This document shows, piece by piece, positions 1 through 9,078 of a stretch of 31,331 nucleotides of DNA. Source of the stretch: Bdellovibrionales bacterium (GTDB lineage Bacteria; Bdellovibrionota; UBA2428). Within the stretch, counting starts at the first letter, position 1, and the number at the start of each line of letters is the position of its first letter. The notes beneath the pieces are model-generated. The model saw nothing but the letters and a program-made list of their open reading frames with translations, did not search any database and was not told the origin of the DNA. Both the position numbers and the translations under genes were made by a program. The stretch lies in contig JAFEAR010000115.1 in the NCBI GenBank assembly GCA_018266335.1, forward strand, positions 1-31,331, in the 5' to 3' direction.

Positions 1-317
1 AAAACCTCTTCCATTTCATCGAGTTCGAAGAGCGGCACCTTGTACAAGTTCACCCGGGAAAGGGGCACCCAGCCTTCCGTGCCGTCTACCTTCATAACGT
101 TCAGCCACACTCCCGCGGTGGAGTTGCCAAGCACCAAGACCACTTCGCCTTCGCTAAGAGTTGGAGCCAGAGTCTTAAATTTTTCGCCCGGTCCATCCAT
201 CATGGGCGAGACTTCCTTCATAACCCCGCGGAATTGAGTGGCTGCCCAGACCGCGCCCGAGGAGATCAAGAGACCCAAAACAAAAAGCCCGCGCGTCCAG
301 AACTGTCGAAAAATCAT
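1..317 (-). CDS. Exported SH3-like domain protein (partial, 3' end outside window)
   Basis: Reading the minus strand from the ATG at 317 gives an uninterrupted frame to the window edge (105 codons). The first 25 residues are a basic start (MIFRQFW) followed by a hydrophobic core and a cleavage site GAVWA, i.e. a Sec signal peptide. The mature part has a bacterial SH3-like pattern: a 'GEVVLVLGNSTAGVWLNV' stretch, then a GTEGWVP motif. Such domains usually bind cell-wall peptides or act as adaptors in exported proteins; the exact role here is unknown. The ATG overlaps the stop of the upstream membrane-protein gene (ATGA at 317-314), so translation is probably coupled. The C-terminal part is not visible, so a fused catalytic domain cannot be excluded. 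Confidence 0.75.
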   Translation of the reverse strand, partial: MIFRQFWTRGLFVLGLLISSGAVWAATQFRGVMKEVSPMMDGPGEKFKTLAPTLSEGEVVLVLGNSTAGVWLNVMKVDGTEGWVPLSRVNLYKVPLFELDEMEEV

Positions 318-1750
318 GCATCCACCTTCGCGAAAGCAACCGAGTCGGTCGACTGAATATAACCCCACACCGCCGCCGCCAGAGCTAACCAGCAAACACC
401 CAACGGCACGCCCACACTCGAAAGGAGCACCCCGCAGATCCACGCAATGGCGGCCAGCACCAGGGCCGGGCGCCCGCCCAGAGTCCAACCACCAAATCCT
501 TTATAGGGACTCATCCACCACCCCACGAGGAGTCCGTCCGTGAGCAAGCCATAAACGGCCGAAGCGTTCCAGTGTCCGGTGGTCGGAGGGGCGTAAACGG
601 CAAACACGAAAATCCCCAACCACAGTGTGAAAATGCGCGAGCCCAAACAGAAGGCAAAGATCCAACCCACCAGGAAGGTGCGCAAACGTAGCAAAGTCTC
701 GGCGGGGCCCGGCACGAGCGCCGCGCTCAACCAGTCCCACCCTCCGGCCAATAGAAAGCAGAGGGGCAACAGGAGCGGTGCCCACGCGGTACGCCCAACG
801 GGTTTAATGGAAGCGGCCTGCGGATCGTATGAATTCTGTAGCGAGTGCGGCCGCAAGTAAGCGGCAAAAATCGCCGCAAAGAAAAAGAAGCGATAGGCAA
901 AGGACCCAGCATACACCTTCCACCAACTCGCCCCTGCGTCCCACTTGCCAAAGAGTCCACCGGACCACAAACAAAGAGGCTCCATCACTAAACTGGCAAC
1001 CATAAGCAAAGCCCAGGGACCCAGGGAGCGATGAAAGCGCTCGCGCAGCGGCGCCCACAGCAGAGCGGCACAGACGAGCCACAGGAGAGCGCCAATCATC
1101 GGCACTCGCCCCATTTCTCCTGCAACCCAATCACGACGCCGAAAGCGCTCGCGCATTTCTTGCGCGAAGGATCGCGTTAGATCCATCACGCGGGCGGGGA
1201 TTTCGAGCAAGTTTCCACCCGAGTCCCAAGCCAAAGTGATCACCATGCTGGTCGCCACCGTCGCCCAGAGTGGTTGACCCGCGAGTGCCAGTAAAGCTCC
1301 CGTCCAAGGTCCCAGAATCAAACCATTGTCGGACAAGTGACTTTCACCCTGCCAAGCCGTCGCAGGCTCTAGGCTACCGGGCGCGAAAATTTCAATGCGC
1401 CCCCGCAAGCGATCGTGCTCTTCGAAGTACGCGCCCACCCGAGGGACATCGCCAAATTCGACAATTTTAAAATCCTTCTGCATTTGCCGCAGAAAAAAAT
1501 CTTCGTACGCACTCTTTTCGTCGCGCCGAGTGAAAATCACCGACTCGCCCGTCTTAAGTTGCCGACCCTCGTGCGACCACCGCCAGGTGCGATACAAACT
1601 CTGCACCGCTTGCAGCTGCAGCTGCCCGCCGTCTAAATTCAGTCGCAGCATAAAGGGCAGCGCCGCCAGCATAATCATCATGGCCCAAATTCGGGGCGTA
1701 GCCACCACCCGCGTGGGCGCAGCCTGACGTTGGCGCTCAGTAGTAATCAT
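314..1750 (-). CDS. Polytopic integral membrane protein, unknown function
   Basis: The product is about 478 residues. It has an N-terminal hydrophobic anchor (WAMMIMLAALPFML), then a soluble, probably periplasmic, stretch of about 110 residues, then roughly seven or eight further membrane segments, several very rich in Trp, Phe and Leu. The chosen ATG at 1750 overlaps the end of the protease gene by 14 bases; another in-frame ATG at 1771 would overlap it by 35 bases. Neither has a convincing Shine-Dalgarno, which fits coupled translation. The gene sits between an HtrA-like protease and an exported SH3-like protein in one operon, suggesting an envelope function. I do not recognise the family. 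Confidence 0.8.
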   Translation of the reverse strand: MITTERQRQAAPTRVVATPRIWAMMIMLAALPFMLRLNLDGGQLQLQAVQSLYRTWRWSHEGRQLKTGESVIFTRRDEKSAYEDFFLRQMQKDFKIVEFGDVPRVGAYFEEHDRLRGRIEIFAPGSLEPATAWQGESHLSDNGLILGPWTGALLALAGQPLWATVATSMVITLAWDSGGNLLEIPARVMDLTRSFAQEMRERFRRRDWVAGEMGRVPMIGALLWLVCAALLWAPLRERFHRSLGPWALLMVASLVMEPLCLWSGGLFGKWDAGASWWKVYAGSFAYRFFFFAAIFAAYLRPHSLQNSYDPQAASIKPVGRTAWAPLLLPLCFLLAGGWDWLSAALVPGPAETLLRLRTFLVGWIFAFCLGSRIFTLWLGIFVFAVYAPPTTGHWNASAVYGLLTDGLLVGWWMSPYKGFGGWTLGGRPALVLAAIAWICGVLLSSVGVPLGVCWLALAAAVWGYIQSTDSVAFAKVDA

Positions 1751-2876
1751 GGCCTTCGGGTAAACGCGCATCGCTCGGTGCGCTCTCGAGAGTTAACTTG
1801 CCCGCAAATTTCTTCTGTCCGCGCTGCAAACGTAATTCAACGGGAGTTCCCGGAGGCAGTTCCTCCAGTGCATCTCGCAAATCCCAGGTCGAGTTCACAG
1901 GCTTGTAGCTCGTGCCCACGTTCACACCGTGAATGACATCCCCCTCCTGCACGGACAGGCGGTGGGCCGGACCATTCTTCACCAGCTGCGTAACCACCAC
2001 ACCGCGCTCGCCGTTGAACGACACGAGCCCGTAACGATTGCGAAGCGCCGTGGTCTCGTTCACGGCCACGAGTCCCAGCCAGCTGTGCTCAATGTGCTTG
2101 CCCGCCTCGAGTTGCGGCAGAAGGTGCGTGACGGTGTTCGAGGGAATCGCAAAGCCAATTCCCTGCGCATCCACACGAACCAAAGTGTTGATGCCCACCA
2201 CTTCGCCCCGCATGTTAAAGAGGGGACCACCGGAGTTCCCCGGGTTAATGGCCGCATCCGTTTGGAGATACCGGTCGGTACGACTCACACCCAAACTGCG
2301 GTCCTTGGCCGAAAGAATCCCGGCCGTCACCGTGTGGCCCAGACCGTAGGGGTTCCCAATCGCAAAGACCGTCTCTCCCACCCGTAGCTTCGCCGAATCG
2401 GCGAAGGTCAAAGCTTCGATGTCCGCGGGCAAAGTTGCCCGGAGTACGGCAATATCGGTGCGCGGATCAATCGCCGCCACCTTCGCCAGGAAATGTTCTG
2501 AGCTCCGCGAGATCATGATTTCAATTTCATCGGCGCCATCGATCACGTGGTTGTTCGTGATAATGAGCACGTTGCGCATGGGACGACCCTTGGCATCGAC
2601 CTGCGCCTGACTTTTGCTCGAAGCCGCCACCACAAAACCGCTCCCCAACGCACTCAGCGAAGCTTCTACGGGTTCGGCCGGAGCGCCCGCCGAAGTCAGG
2701 TAATTCTTGAGGCTCGAATTTTCGGTTAATTTGGTGGTCTGAATGTTAACGACCGCCGGCGAGACCTTCGCCACTAAATCCGGAAAGTCTTTGATGCCGG
2801 CCGGAGCCCGCGCCGAGGCCATCTGACAGAGTCCCACCACTCCGAGCAAGGTGCCCGTAAAAACAGCTTTTTTCAT
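1737..2876 (-). CDS. HtrA/DegP-like periplasmic serine protease (S1C family, PDZ)
   Basis: The 379-residue product starts with a signal peptide ending near MASARA. It then carries a trypsin-like domain with the full triad: His110 in TNNHVIDG, Asp141 in DPRTDIAVLR and Ser215 in NPGNSGGPL. A single PDZ-like domain follows, with GERGVVVTQLVKNGPA and EGDVIHGVN. One PDZ domain makes it closer to DegS or mycobacterial HtrA layouts than to two-PDZ DegP. A cleavable signal rather than a retained anchor suggests a soluble periplasmic enzyme for envelope protein quality control. A strong Shine-Dalgarno (GGGAGG) lies 8 bases before the ATG. It is the first gene of a minus-strand operon with the membrane protein and SH3-like protein, and is divergent from the thiolase. 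Confidence 0.93.
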   Translation of the reverse strand: MKKAVFTGTLLGVVGLCQMASARAPAGIKDFPDLVAKVSPAVVNIQTTKLTENSSLKNYLTSAGAPAEPVEASLSALGSGFVVAASSKSQAQVDAKGRPMRNVLIITNNHVIDGADEIEIMISRSSEHFLAKVAAIDPRTDIAVLRATLPADIEALTFADSAKLRVGETVFAIGNPYGLGHTVTAGILSAKDRSLGVSRTDRYLQTDAAINPGNSGGPLFNMRGEVVGINTLVRVDAQGIGFAIPSNTVTHLLPQLEAGKHIEHSWLGLVAVNETTALRNRYGLVSFNGERGVVVTQLVKNGPAHRLSVQEGDVIHGVNVGTSYKPVNSTWDLRDALEELPPGTPVELRLQRGQKKFAGKLTLESAPSDARLPEGHDYY

Positions 2877-2895
2877 CCCGAAAGCCTCCCGGATT

Positions 2896-2902
2896 TATGA
2901 TA
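2896..2902. promoter_or_regulatory. Overlapping divergent -10 elements (TATGATA)
   Basis: On the plus strand TATGAT (2896-2901) matches the sigma-70 -10 consensus at five of six bases and would serve the thiolase gene. On the minus strand TATCAT (2902-2897) also matches at five of six and would serve the protease gene. Both -35 regions are weak. The genes start only 38 bases apart, so a shared core promoter is plausible but unproven. Confidence 0.35.
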
Positions 2903-2914
2903 GTTCAAACTCCT

Positions 2915-4084
2915 ATGAAAAGCGTTATCTGCGCACCAAAAAGAACCGCCATTGGCTCCTTCCAGGGCAGCTTGTCCTCGTTTAATGCGCCGCAATTAGG
3001 TGCCTTCGTACTTAAGGACGTGCTCAGCACGGCCCAACTAAATGGCGAGGCCATCGACGAAGTCTACATGGGCTGCGTGCTGACCTCCGGACTTGGCCAG
3101 GCACCTGCTCGCCAAGCTTCGATTTTGGCCGGTGTTTCGAATAAAGTTCCCTGCACGACCATCGGCAAGGTGTGCGGATCGGGCCTCAAGGCCGTCATGC
3201 TCGCCGACACCGCCATCCGCGCAGGCGACATTCAAGTAGCCCTCGCGGGCGGCATGGAATGCATGTCCCAAGCCCCCTACCTCATCCAAAAAATGCGCAC
3301 GGGCTTACGGCTCGGCAACGGTGAACTCGTGGACTCCATGATCAAAGACGGTCTGTGGGATGCGTACCACGACTACCACATGGGCCATGCCGGCGAACTC
3401 TGCGCCCGCGAAATGAAAATCTCGCGCGAGCAGCAAGATGAATACGCCAAGGGTTCTTACCTCCGCGCCCAAAAGGCCGTACAAGACGGTGTCTTCAAAG
3501 ATGAAATCGTAAACGTCGCTCTCGGTGGCAAGACGCCCACCACTTTCGCAAGCGACGAAGAGCCATTCAAAGGCGACCTCAGCAAATTTGCGAGCCTGCG
3601 CCCCGTCTTCGAAAAAACCGGCACCATCACGGCGGCCAATGCTAGCACCATCAACGATGGCGCAGCCGGCATGATTGTCTGCGCCGAGAGCTACGCTAGC
3701 CAAAAGGGCCTCAAACCCATCGCCCGCATTCTGTCGCAGGCACAGAGCGCCGCGAATCCGGAGTGGTTCACCACCGCCCCCGCTGCGGGTTTGGAAATCG
3801 CCGTTAAAAAAGCCGGCCTGCGCAAAGATCAAATCGATCTCTGGGAAATCAACGAGGCCTTCTCGGTCGTCGCCCTTGCCAACGTACGCCTCCTGGAAAT
3901 CGATCCGGCGCGCGTGAACGTACGCGGCGGCGCCGTGGCCCTCGGTCACCCCATTGGCGCTAGCGGCGCCCGTATTTTGGTCACGCTCTGCCACGCCCTC
4001 AAGCAAATGGGTAAACGTTACGGCGCCGCCAGCTTGTGTCTGGGCGGCGGAGAATCCGTGTCGGTCGTGATCGAGAGTCTATGA
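2915..4084 (+). CDS. Acetyl-CoA C-acetyltransferase (thiolase)
   Basis: The frame encodes a thiolase-fold enzyme of usual length (389 residues from the ATG at 2915). It probably condenses two acetyl-CoA to acetoacetyl-CoA, or cleaves 3-ketoacyl-CoA. The nucleophilic Cys lies in KVCGSGLKAV (residue 87), His345 in GHPIGASG, and the second Cys375 in CLGGGES. The N-terminal PKRTAIGSF and NEAFSVVAL motifs are also typical. An ATG six codons earlier (2897) lies inside a likely -10 element, so 2915 is preferred; neither has a good Shine-Dalgarno. The downstream gene starts in the thiolase stop codon (ATGA). Biosynthetic versus degradative role cannot be decided, because no 3-hydroxyacyl-CoA dehydrogenase or reductase gene is nearby. 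Confidence 0.93.
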   Translation: MKSVICAPKRTAIGSFQGSLSSFNAPQLGAFVLKDVLSTAQLNGEAIDEVYMGCVLTSGLGQAPARQASILAGVSNKVPCTTIGKVCGSGLKAVMLADTAIRAGDIQVALAGGMECMSQAPYLIQKMRTGLRLGNGELVDSMIKDGLWDAYHDYHMGHAGELCAREMKISREQQDEYAKGSYLRAQKAVQDGVFKDEIVNVALGGKTPTTFASDEEPFKGDLSKFASLRPVFEKTGTITAANASTINDGAAGMIVCAESYASQKGLKPIARILSQAQSAANPEWFTTAPAAGLEIAVKKAGLRKDQIDLWEINEAFSVVALANVRLLEIDPARVNVRGGAVALGHPIGASGARILVTLCHALKQMGKRYGAASLCLGGGESVSVVIESL

Positions 4085-4905
4085 GCGCATCGCGGGAAAG
4101 CATCGCGCAAAAAATTCAGCTCCTCATGGAGAGTCTTTCGGCCATGAATGTGGCCGATCTTTTTTTGTCGCCCTTCGTGCACCCGCAATTGCTTAATGGC
4201 GCCACGAGCGAGCCCGGCCCTTCGCTGTGGATTGTGAATCGCAGCGACGTCTCGGACGAAACCCTCGCCGCACTCGGCGAGCATCCGCTCGCAGACATCG
4301 CCGCACGCGCCAAAGAAAAGCTGCGGCTCCGTCGCTCCAACCTCAAGCCCCTCACTCCGCCCGTTATCGAAGGCCCACTCGAAAGCATCGAGGACACCGG
4401 CGTAGAAGATGTGCTGGGCCATCCGCTTGCGCCCTTTGAAGCCATGATTTTCTTTGCGCGTTCCCTGAACGAAGATCACCGCGCTAGCGCCGCGCTCAGC
4501 CTTACGCGACGTTACTTAGAATACCCACCGCCGTGGTTAACCGGCGACCCGGAGCAATTCCGTTTGGTAGATGTCTTTGGCAAAATGTTGCTGGATGACT
4601 CCTCCGCCTACGTGCGCTCCTTCTGCGCACGCATTCCCTTTTTACCGGCCTCTGTTTTGCAGCAAGCCTTGGAGCGCGAAACGAATGCTTTTGTCTTGGG
4701 ACGCCTCCTGCAGAATGCCAAGAGCACGGCCGAAAACCTGCACGGCGTCGTCGGGCGGGGCCTAACCCAGTCCGACCCCTTCGTGAGCCGCGTGGCCGCC
4801 CTCGACCAGCGCCTATCCGATGACGCACGCAAACAACTCGCGCCCCAGAGCGACGAACTCACCCGCGCCATTCACGATTGGTATTTAGAGCGCGCGCTTA
4901 CTTAA
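4081..4905 (+). CDS. Unknown alpha-helical protein, possibly HEAT-like
   Basis: The 274-residue product has no signal peptide and no membrane segment. It is rich in Leu, Ala and Arg, with repeated helix-like units such as 'LAALGEHPLADIAARAKEKLRL' and 'SAYVRSFCARIPFLPASVLQQAL' that resemble irregular HEAT or armadillo repeats. The start is the ATG at 4081, overlapping the thiolase stop (ATGA); an upstream in-frame ATG at 4036 lies inside the thiolase gene and is unlikely. Coupling suggests co-translation with the thiolase. The 3' end overlaps the convergent rlmE gene by 8 bases. No specific family was recognised and no enzymatic motif is visible. Confidence 0.8.
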   Translation: MSASRESIAQKIQLLMESLSAMNVADLFLSPFVHPQLLNGATSEPGPSLWIVNRSDVSDETLAALGEHPLADIAARAKEKLRLRRSNLKPLTPPVIEGPLESIEDTGVEDVLGHPLAPFEAMIFFARSLNEDHRASAALSLTRRYLEYPPPWLTGDPEQFRLVDVFGKMLLDDSSAYVRSFCARIPFLPASVLQQALERETNAFVLGRLLQNAKSTAENLHGVVGRGLTQSDPFVSRVAALDQRLSDDARKQLAPQSDELTRAIHDWYLERALT

Positions 4906-5518
4906 TAAGGCCGCGGAACCCCAGGCCCAGCACGTACACTTCGCGGCTGCCCTGACGAATCGACTCCGGTTTGTTCACCGAGCACTTCGAAAACAATTTT
5001 TTAAAATTCACGTAGAAATCCGTAAAACCGGGGCCCTCGAAGACCTTAGCCAAGAAGGCGCCACCTTCTTTGAGGGCGCCCTGCCGGGCCAGCTGCAAAC
5101 CATGCTCCACGAGCGCCACCGAGCGGGCGCAATCGCTGTCCGGAATGCCCGTAGTTTTGGTCATGGCATCGCTCTGGATAAAATCAAAGGGAGCGTTGGC
5201 GCGAATGTGCTCGTTGTCCATGGCGAGGGCCAGCAAATCGCCCTGAATCGTGTGCACCGTTTTAATGTCCACACGCACGGGGTCCAGATCAATGCCGAGC
5301 AAGTAAGCGTTGGGGCCCGCCTTTTTGGCCGCATACTGCAGCCATGAGCCCGGCGCACAACCGAGGTCCAAAATTTTCATGCCCGGCTTGTAGAGTTTGT
5401 GTTTGGCATCGATCTCCTGGAGCTTAAAAACGGAGCGGGCCACGAAACCCTCTTTTTTGGCCTTGTGGAAGTACTCGTCCTTCGCCACGTACCGTTTACC
5501 GATGCGGGTTTTTCCCAT
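4898..5518 (-). CDS. rlmE: 23S rRNA 2'-O-ribose methyltransferase RlmE (FtsJ/RrmJ family)
   Basis: The 206-residue product matches RlmE in length. The SAM-binding motif is ILDLGCAPGSWLQYAA. The family's K-D-K-E catalytic tetrad is visible as Lys32 (VFKLQEID), Asp117 (IQSDAM), Lys158 (FLAKVFEGPG) and Glu193 (SREVYVLGLGF). The E. coli enzyme methylates the 2'-OH of U2552 in the ribosomal A loop. An upstream in-frame ATG at 5554 exists, but family N-termini begin near MGKTRIGKRY, supporting 5518. There is no Shine-Dalgarno. An extended -10 (TG-T-TATCAT) ends 6 bases before the ATG, suggesting a leaderless transcript. The gene is divergent from the glycosyltransferase and convergent with the 4081 gene. 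Confidence 0.92.
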   Translation of the reverse strand: MGKTRIGKRYVAKDEYFHKAKKEGFVARSVFKLQEIDAKHKLYKPGMKILDLGCAPGSWLQYAAKKAGPNAYLLGIDLDPVRVDIKTVHTIQGDLLALAMDNEHIRANAPFDFIQSDAMTKTTGIPDSDCARSVALVEHGLQLARQGALKEGGAFLAKVFEGPGFTDFYVNFKKLFSKCSVNKPESIRQGSREVYVLGLGFRGLIK

Positions 5519-5524
5519 CCAGCG

Positions 5525-5533
5525 ATGATAACA
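5525..5533 (-). promoter_or_regulatory. Extended -10 promoter of rlmE
   Basis: Read on the minus strand, TGTTATCAT combines the TGn extension with a five-of-six -10 hexamer. The hexamer ends 6 bases before the rlmE ATG, so transcription would start at or next to the start codon. No -35 hexamer is recognisable, as expected for extended -10 promoters. Confidence 0.4.
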
Positions 5534-5545
5534 TGGGCCGAGCCC

Positions 5546-6319
5546 ATGAGACACATCATTGCTGCCTGCTGGAACAAGGCCGAAATCACCGAACGCTTTT
5601 TAGAAAGTTTTTTACGCAGCTCCCGCGAAGCCTGGAGTTTGATTCTGGTCGACAACGGTTCTACCGATTCTACCCCCGCCCTGCTCCGCAGCTACCACGG
5701 CAAGATTCCCAACCTCCGCATCCTCACCAGCCCCACCAATGAAGGTTGCGCCGCCGCCTGGAATAAGGGCATCCGCCAGGCCCAGAGCGAGCGCTCCGAA
5801 CTCATCGGTATTTTGAACAACGATTTAGTTTTTGCCGACGGCTGGGACACGAGCTTGCTGCGCTTTGCACAGGAACATGCCCAGACCTATCCCATCTTCT
5901 CGCCCCACACCCTGCGCTGCGAATTGGAGAGTTTCGAACGCCAAGCCCAACGATTCATGCATCGCAATGCCCACCGGATTCGCCGTAAAATGGGCTCGGA
6001 GGCCATGTTCTTTCTGCCGGAAGTTTTCACCCGTGTGGGACTCTTCGACGAACGCTACTTTGTTTCCTACGAGGACACAGACTATTACGTGCGGGCCATG
6101 CAGGCCGGCATCCCCTCGGTCGTGACGGGCGCCTCTGTACTTTGGCACCGCGAAAAAACCACCCGCGGCGACATGGGCTCCCAACACGAAATCAATGCCC
6201 GCGCTAAGTTCATCGAGAAATGGGGCTCCCTCGACATCCTGCGAAGCACGGGCTGGGTTCCCAAATCCCGCTGGGTCATTCGCTACTGGCGCTGGCGCGA
6301 ACGCTTAGGTTTATTGTAA
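5546..6319 (+). CDS. Family 2 glycosyltransferase
   Basis: The 257-residue product has GT-A fold landmarks. These are an N-terminal strand HIIAACWNKAEIT, the nucleotide-sugar binding LILVDNGSTDSTPALL near residues 32-47, and a metal-site variant NNDLVFADGWD in place of DXD. A conserved acceptor-loop region follows, with GSEAMFFLPEVF and GLFDERYFVSYEDTDYYVRA. This arrangement resembles rhamnosyltransferase-like GT2 enzymes of polysaccharide or LPS synthesis; the donor and acceptor cannot be named. There are no membrane helices, so it is probably cytoplasmic. The ATG at 5546 starts directly before the fold; an in-frame ATG at 5525 would add seven residues. The start codon lies inside a 7-base-arm inverted repeat. 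It stands alone, without other glycan genes. Confidence 0.85.
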   Translation: MRHIIAACWNKAEITERFLESFLRSSREAWSLILVDNGSTDSTPALLRSYHGKIPNLRILTSPTNEGCAAAWNKGIRQAQSERSELIGILNNDLVFADGWDTSLLRFAQEHAQTYPIFSPHTLRCELESFERQAQRFMHRNAHRIRRKMGSEAMFFLPEVFTRVGLFDERYFVSYEDTDYYVRAMQAGIPSVVTGASVLWHREKTTRGDMGSQHEINARAKFIEKWGSLDILRSTGWVPKSRWVIRYWRWRERLGLL

Positions 6320-6340
6320 CGATCGAGTGCCTCGCGAGGC

Positions 6341-6377
6341 AAAAAAAATCCCGGATCTCCTTTCAGAGATCCGGGAT
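6341..6377 (-). terminator. Intrinsic terminator of the groE operon
   Basis: A perfect 12-bp stem (6348-6359 with 6366-6377, arm ATCCCGGATCTC) encloses a 6-base loop. On the minus strand it is followed by eight T residues (the A run at 6341-6348). It lies about 40 bases after the groEL stop codon. It could also slow transcription from the glycosyltransferase side, but has no T run on the plus strand. Confidence 0.92.
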
Positions 6378-6415
6378 AAACGAACTACAGAGTGCAGTGA
6401 CGTAGGGGGCGGGAC

Positions 6416-8101
<1,686 letters not shown>

Positions 8102-8120
8102 TTAAAATCGAATTCGGGGA

Positions 8121-8408
8121 TCAACCAATAACCGCGAGGACGTCGTCTTCGCGCAGGATGAGGTGTTCTTCGCCATCGATTTTGATTTCGGTGCCGGCGT
8201 ACTTGCCGAACAGAATCTTGTCGCCAGCTTTCACATCCATCGGACGAACTTTGCCGTCTTCGAGAATGCGGCCGTGGCCAACGGCGATGACCGTAGCTTC
8301 GAGCGGTTTTTCTTTAGCGGTGTCAGGGATGATGATGCCACCCTTGGTTTTTTCTTCTTCCGCCAGACGCTTAACGATGAGGCGATCATGCAGGGGACGA
8401 ATTGCCAT
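8121..8408 (-). CDS. groES: Co-chaperonin GroES (Hsp10)
   Basis: The 95-residue product has the standard start [13 protein letters not shown], the mobile loop [16 protein letters not shown] that docks on GroEL, and the roof and core residues [19 protein letters not shown]. It caps GroEL as a heptamer. AAGGAG lies before the ATG. The gene is between an fmdB-type gene (39 bases upstream) and groEL. No CIRCE element (TTAGCACTC-N9-GAGTGCTAA) was found upstream of it or of the whole operon, so HrcA control of the classical kind is not supported here. Confidence 0.99.
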   Translation of the reverse strand: MAIRPLHDRLIVKRLAEEEKTKGGIIIPDTAKEKPLEATVIAVGHGRILEDGKVRPMDVKAGDKILFGKYAGTEIKIDGEEHLILREDDVLAVIG

Positions 8409-8447
8409 TATGTTGCTCCTTCTCTCTTACTTAAGATTGTTTGCTAC

Positions 8448-8654
8448 TTATTTGTTCGATTCCGACGAGGAACCGCTTTTCTTGTAATCGGTGGTGTACC
8501 AGCCCGTGCCCTTCAGGGAGAACGAAGTGGCCGAGATGACTTTCTCAAGCTTGGCGGATTTGCAAAAGGGGCATTCGGTCGGCGCGGGGTCCGACATTTT
8601 GGCCCAAACTTCGTGCACTTTTCCGCAGTCTTCACACTTGTATTCGTAGATCAT
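8448..8654 (-). CDS. FmdB-type zinc-ribbon protein
   Basis: The 68-residue product starts MIYEYKCEDCGKVHEVW and contains two CxxC pairs (CEDC and CPFC), the signature of the FmdB/CxxC_CxxC_SSSS zinc-ribbon family. A basic and Ser-rich tail follows (KKSGSSSESNK). FmdB of Methylophilus was proposed as a regulator of an amidase-type operon, but for most members the function is unknown. A GGTAGGAG Shine-Dalgarno precedes the ATG. It is the first gene of a three-gene run with groES and groEL, which suggests heat-shock co-expression. A weak -35/-10 pair lies upstream. Confidence 0.9.
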   Translation of the reverse strand: MIYEYKCEDCGKVHEVWAKMSDPAPTECPFCKSAKLEKVISATSFSLKGTGWYTTDYKKSGSSSESNK

Positions 8655-8697
8655 TGCGCCACATCTCCTACCATAAAAAATTAGGCTTTCCGTCGGC

Positions 8698-8726
8698 TAA
8701 TTTGGAATCGCCCAAAGAAGAGTCAA
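8698..8726 (-). promoter_or_regulatory. Possible promoter of fmdB-groES-groEL
   Basis: On the minus strand a -35 TTGACT (five of six) is followed after 16 bases by CAAATT, a poor -10 (three of six). It is the only candidate seen close to the first gene of the operon. No CIRCE repeat overlaps it. Confidence 0.25.
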
Positions 8727-8781
8727 GTGGTGGCTTGCGAAAAGGATTTTAGGAGCCTATATCTGGCCCCCGATCTCTTCC

Positions 8782-8855
8782 GGCGGCATAGCCAAGTGGT
8801 AAGGCAAGGCTCTGCAAAAGCTTCACCCCCAGTTCGAATCTGGGTGCCGCCTCCA
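8782..8855 (+). tRNA. tRNA-Cys (anticodon GCA)
   Basis: A full cloverleaf can be drawn. The acceptor stem GGCGGCA pairs with TGCCGCC, the D arm contains AGTGGTAAGGC, and the anticodon loop CTGCAAA has anticodon GCA at 8814-8816. The T arm is CCCAG-TTCGAAT-CTGGG, with discriminator U and an encoded CCA end (8853-8855). It stands alone between the groE operon and nrdA. Confidence 0.97.
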
Positions 8856-8974
8856 CTTCCTGGAAGAGCGCCCTTTTGGCACCGCGTGTTAATGCCGTTA
8901 AAAGCGACATGAGCACCGCTTCAAGAGCCTTTCTATTCGAAATTACTAAATTTTCTCCCCGTCAAAAAGCAAAC

Positions 8975-9004
8975 GGTAAAATTACCATATATAGCCATAT
9001 ATGG
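8975..9004. repeat. Inverted repeat plus tandem CCATATAT boxes upstream of nrdA
   Basis: GGTAA and TTACC form 5-base arms around AA (8975-8986). They overlap two tandem 10-base boxes, CCATATATAG and CCATATATGG (8985-9004); the second is itself a perfect palindrome. The block lies 110-140 bases before nrdA. It resembles an operator or AT-rich promoter element. It does not match the 16-bp NrdR box consensus, although the ATATAT core is shared. Confidence 0.45.
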
Positions 9005-9040
9005 CCTTGCTGACGTCTATTAGTTGTGTGATCCTAAGAA

Positions 9041-9078
9041 TGTTCCTGCTCGCGGAGGGCAAACTGAGGACGGGAACA
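9041..9078 (+). other. Stem-loop in the nrdA leader
   Basis: TGTTCC (9041-9046) can pair with GGAACA (9073-9078), with a further CCT/AGG pairing inside, enclosing a purine-rich loop. It lies between the operator-like block and the nrdA Shine-Dalgarno. It matches no riboswitch class I recognise; it may be a regulatory leader or chance. Confidence 0.3.

Noticed and set aside
3305..4006. 233-codon open frame opposite the thiolase gene
   Set aside because: Shadow of a recognised enzyme with intact active site.
8655..8781. CIRCE (HrcA) operator for the groE operon
   Set aside because: No TTAGCACTC-N9-GAGTGCTAA or close variant is present upstream of fmdB, groES or groEL.
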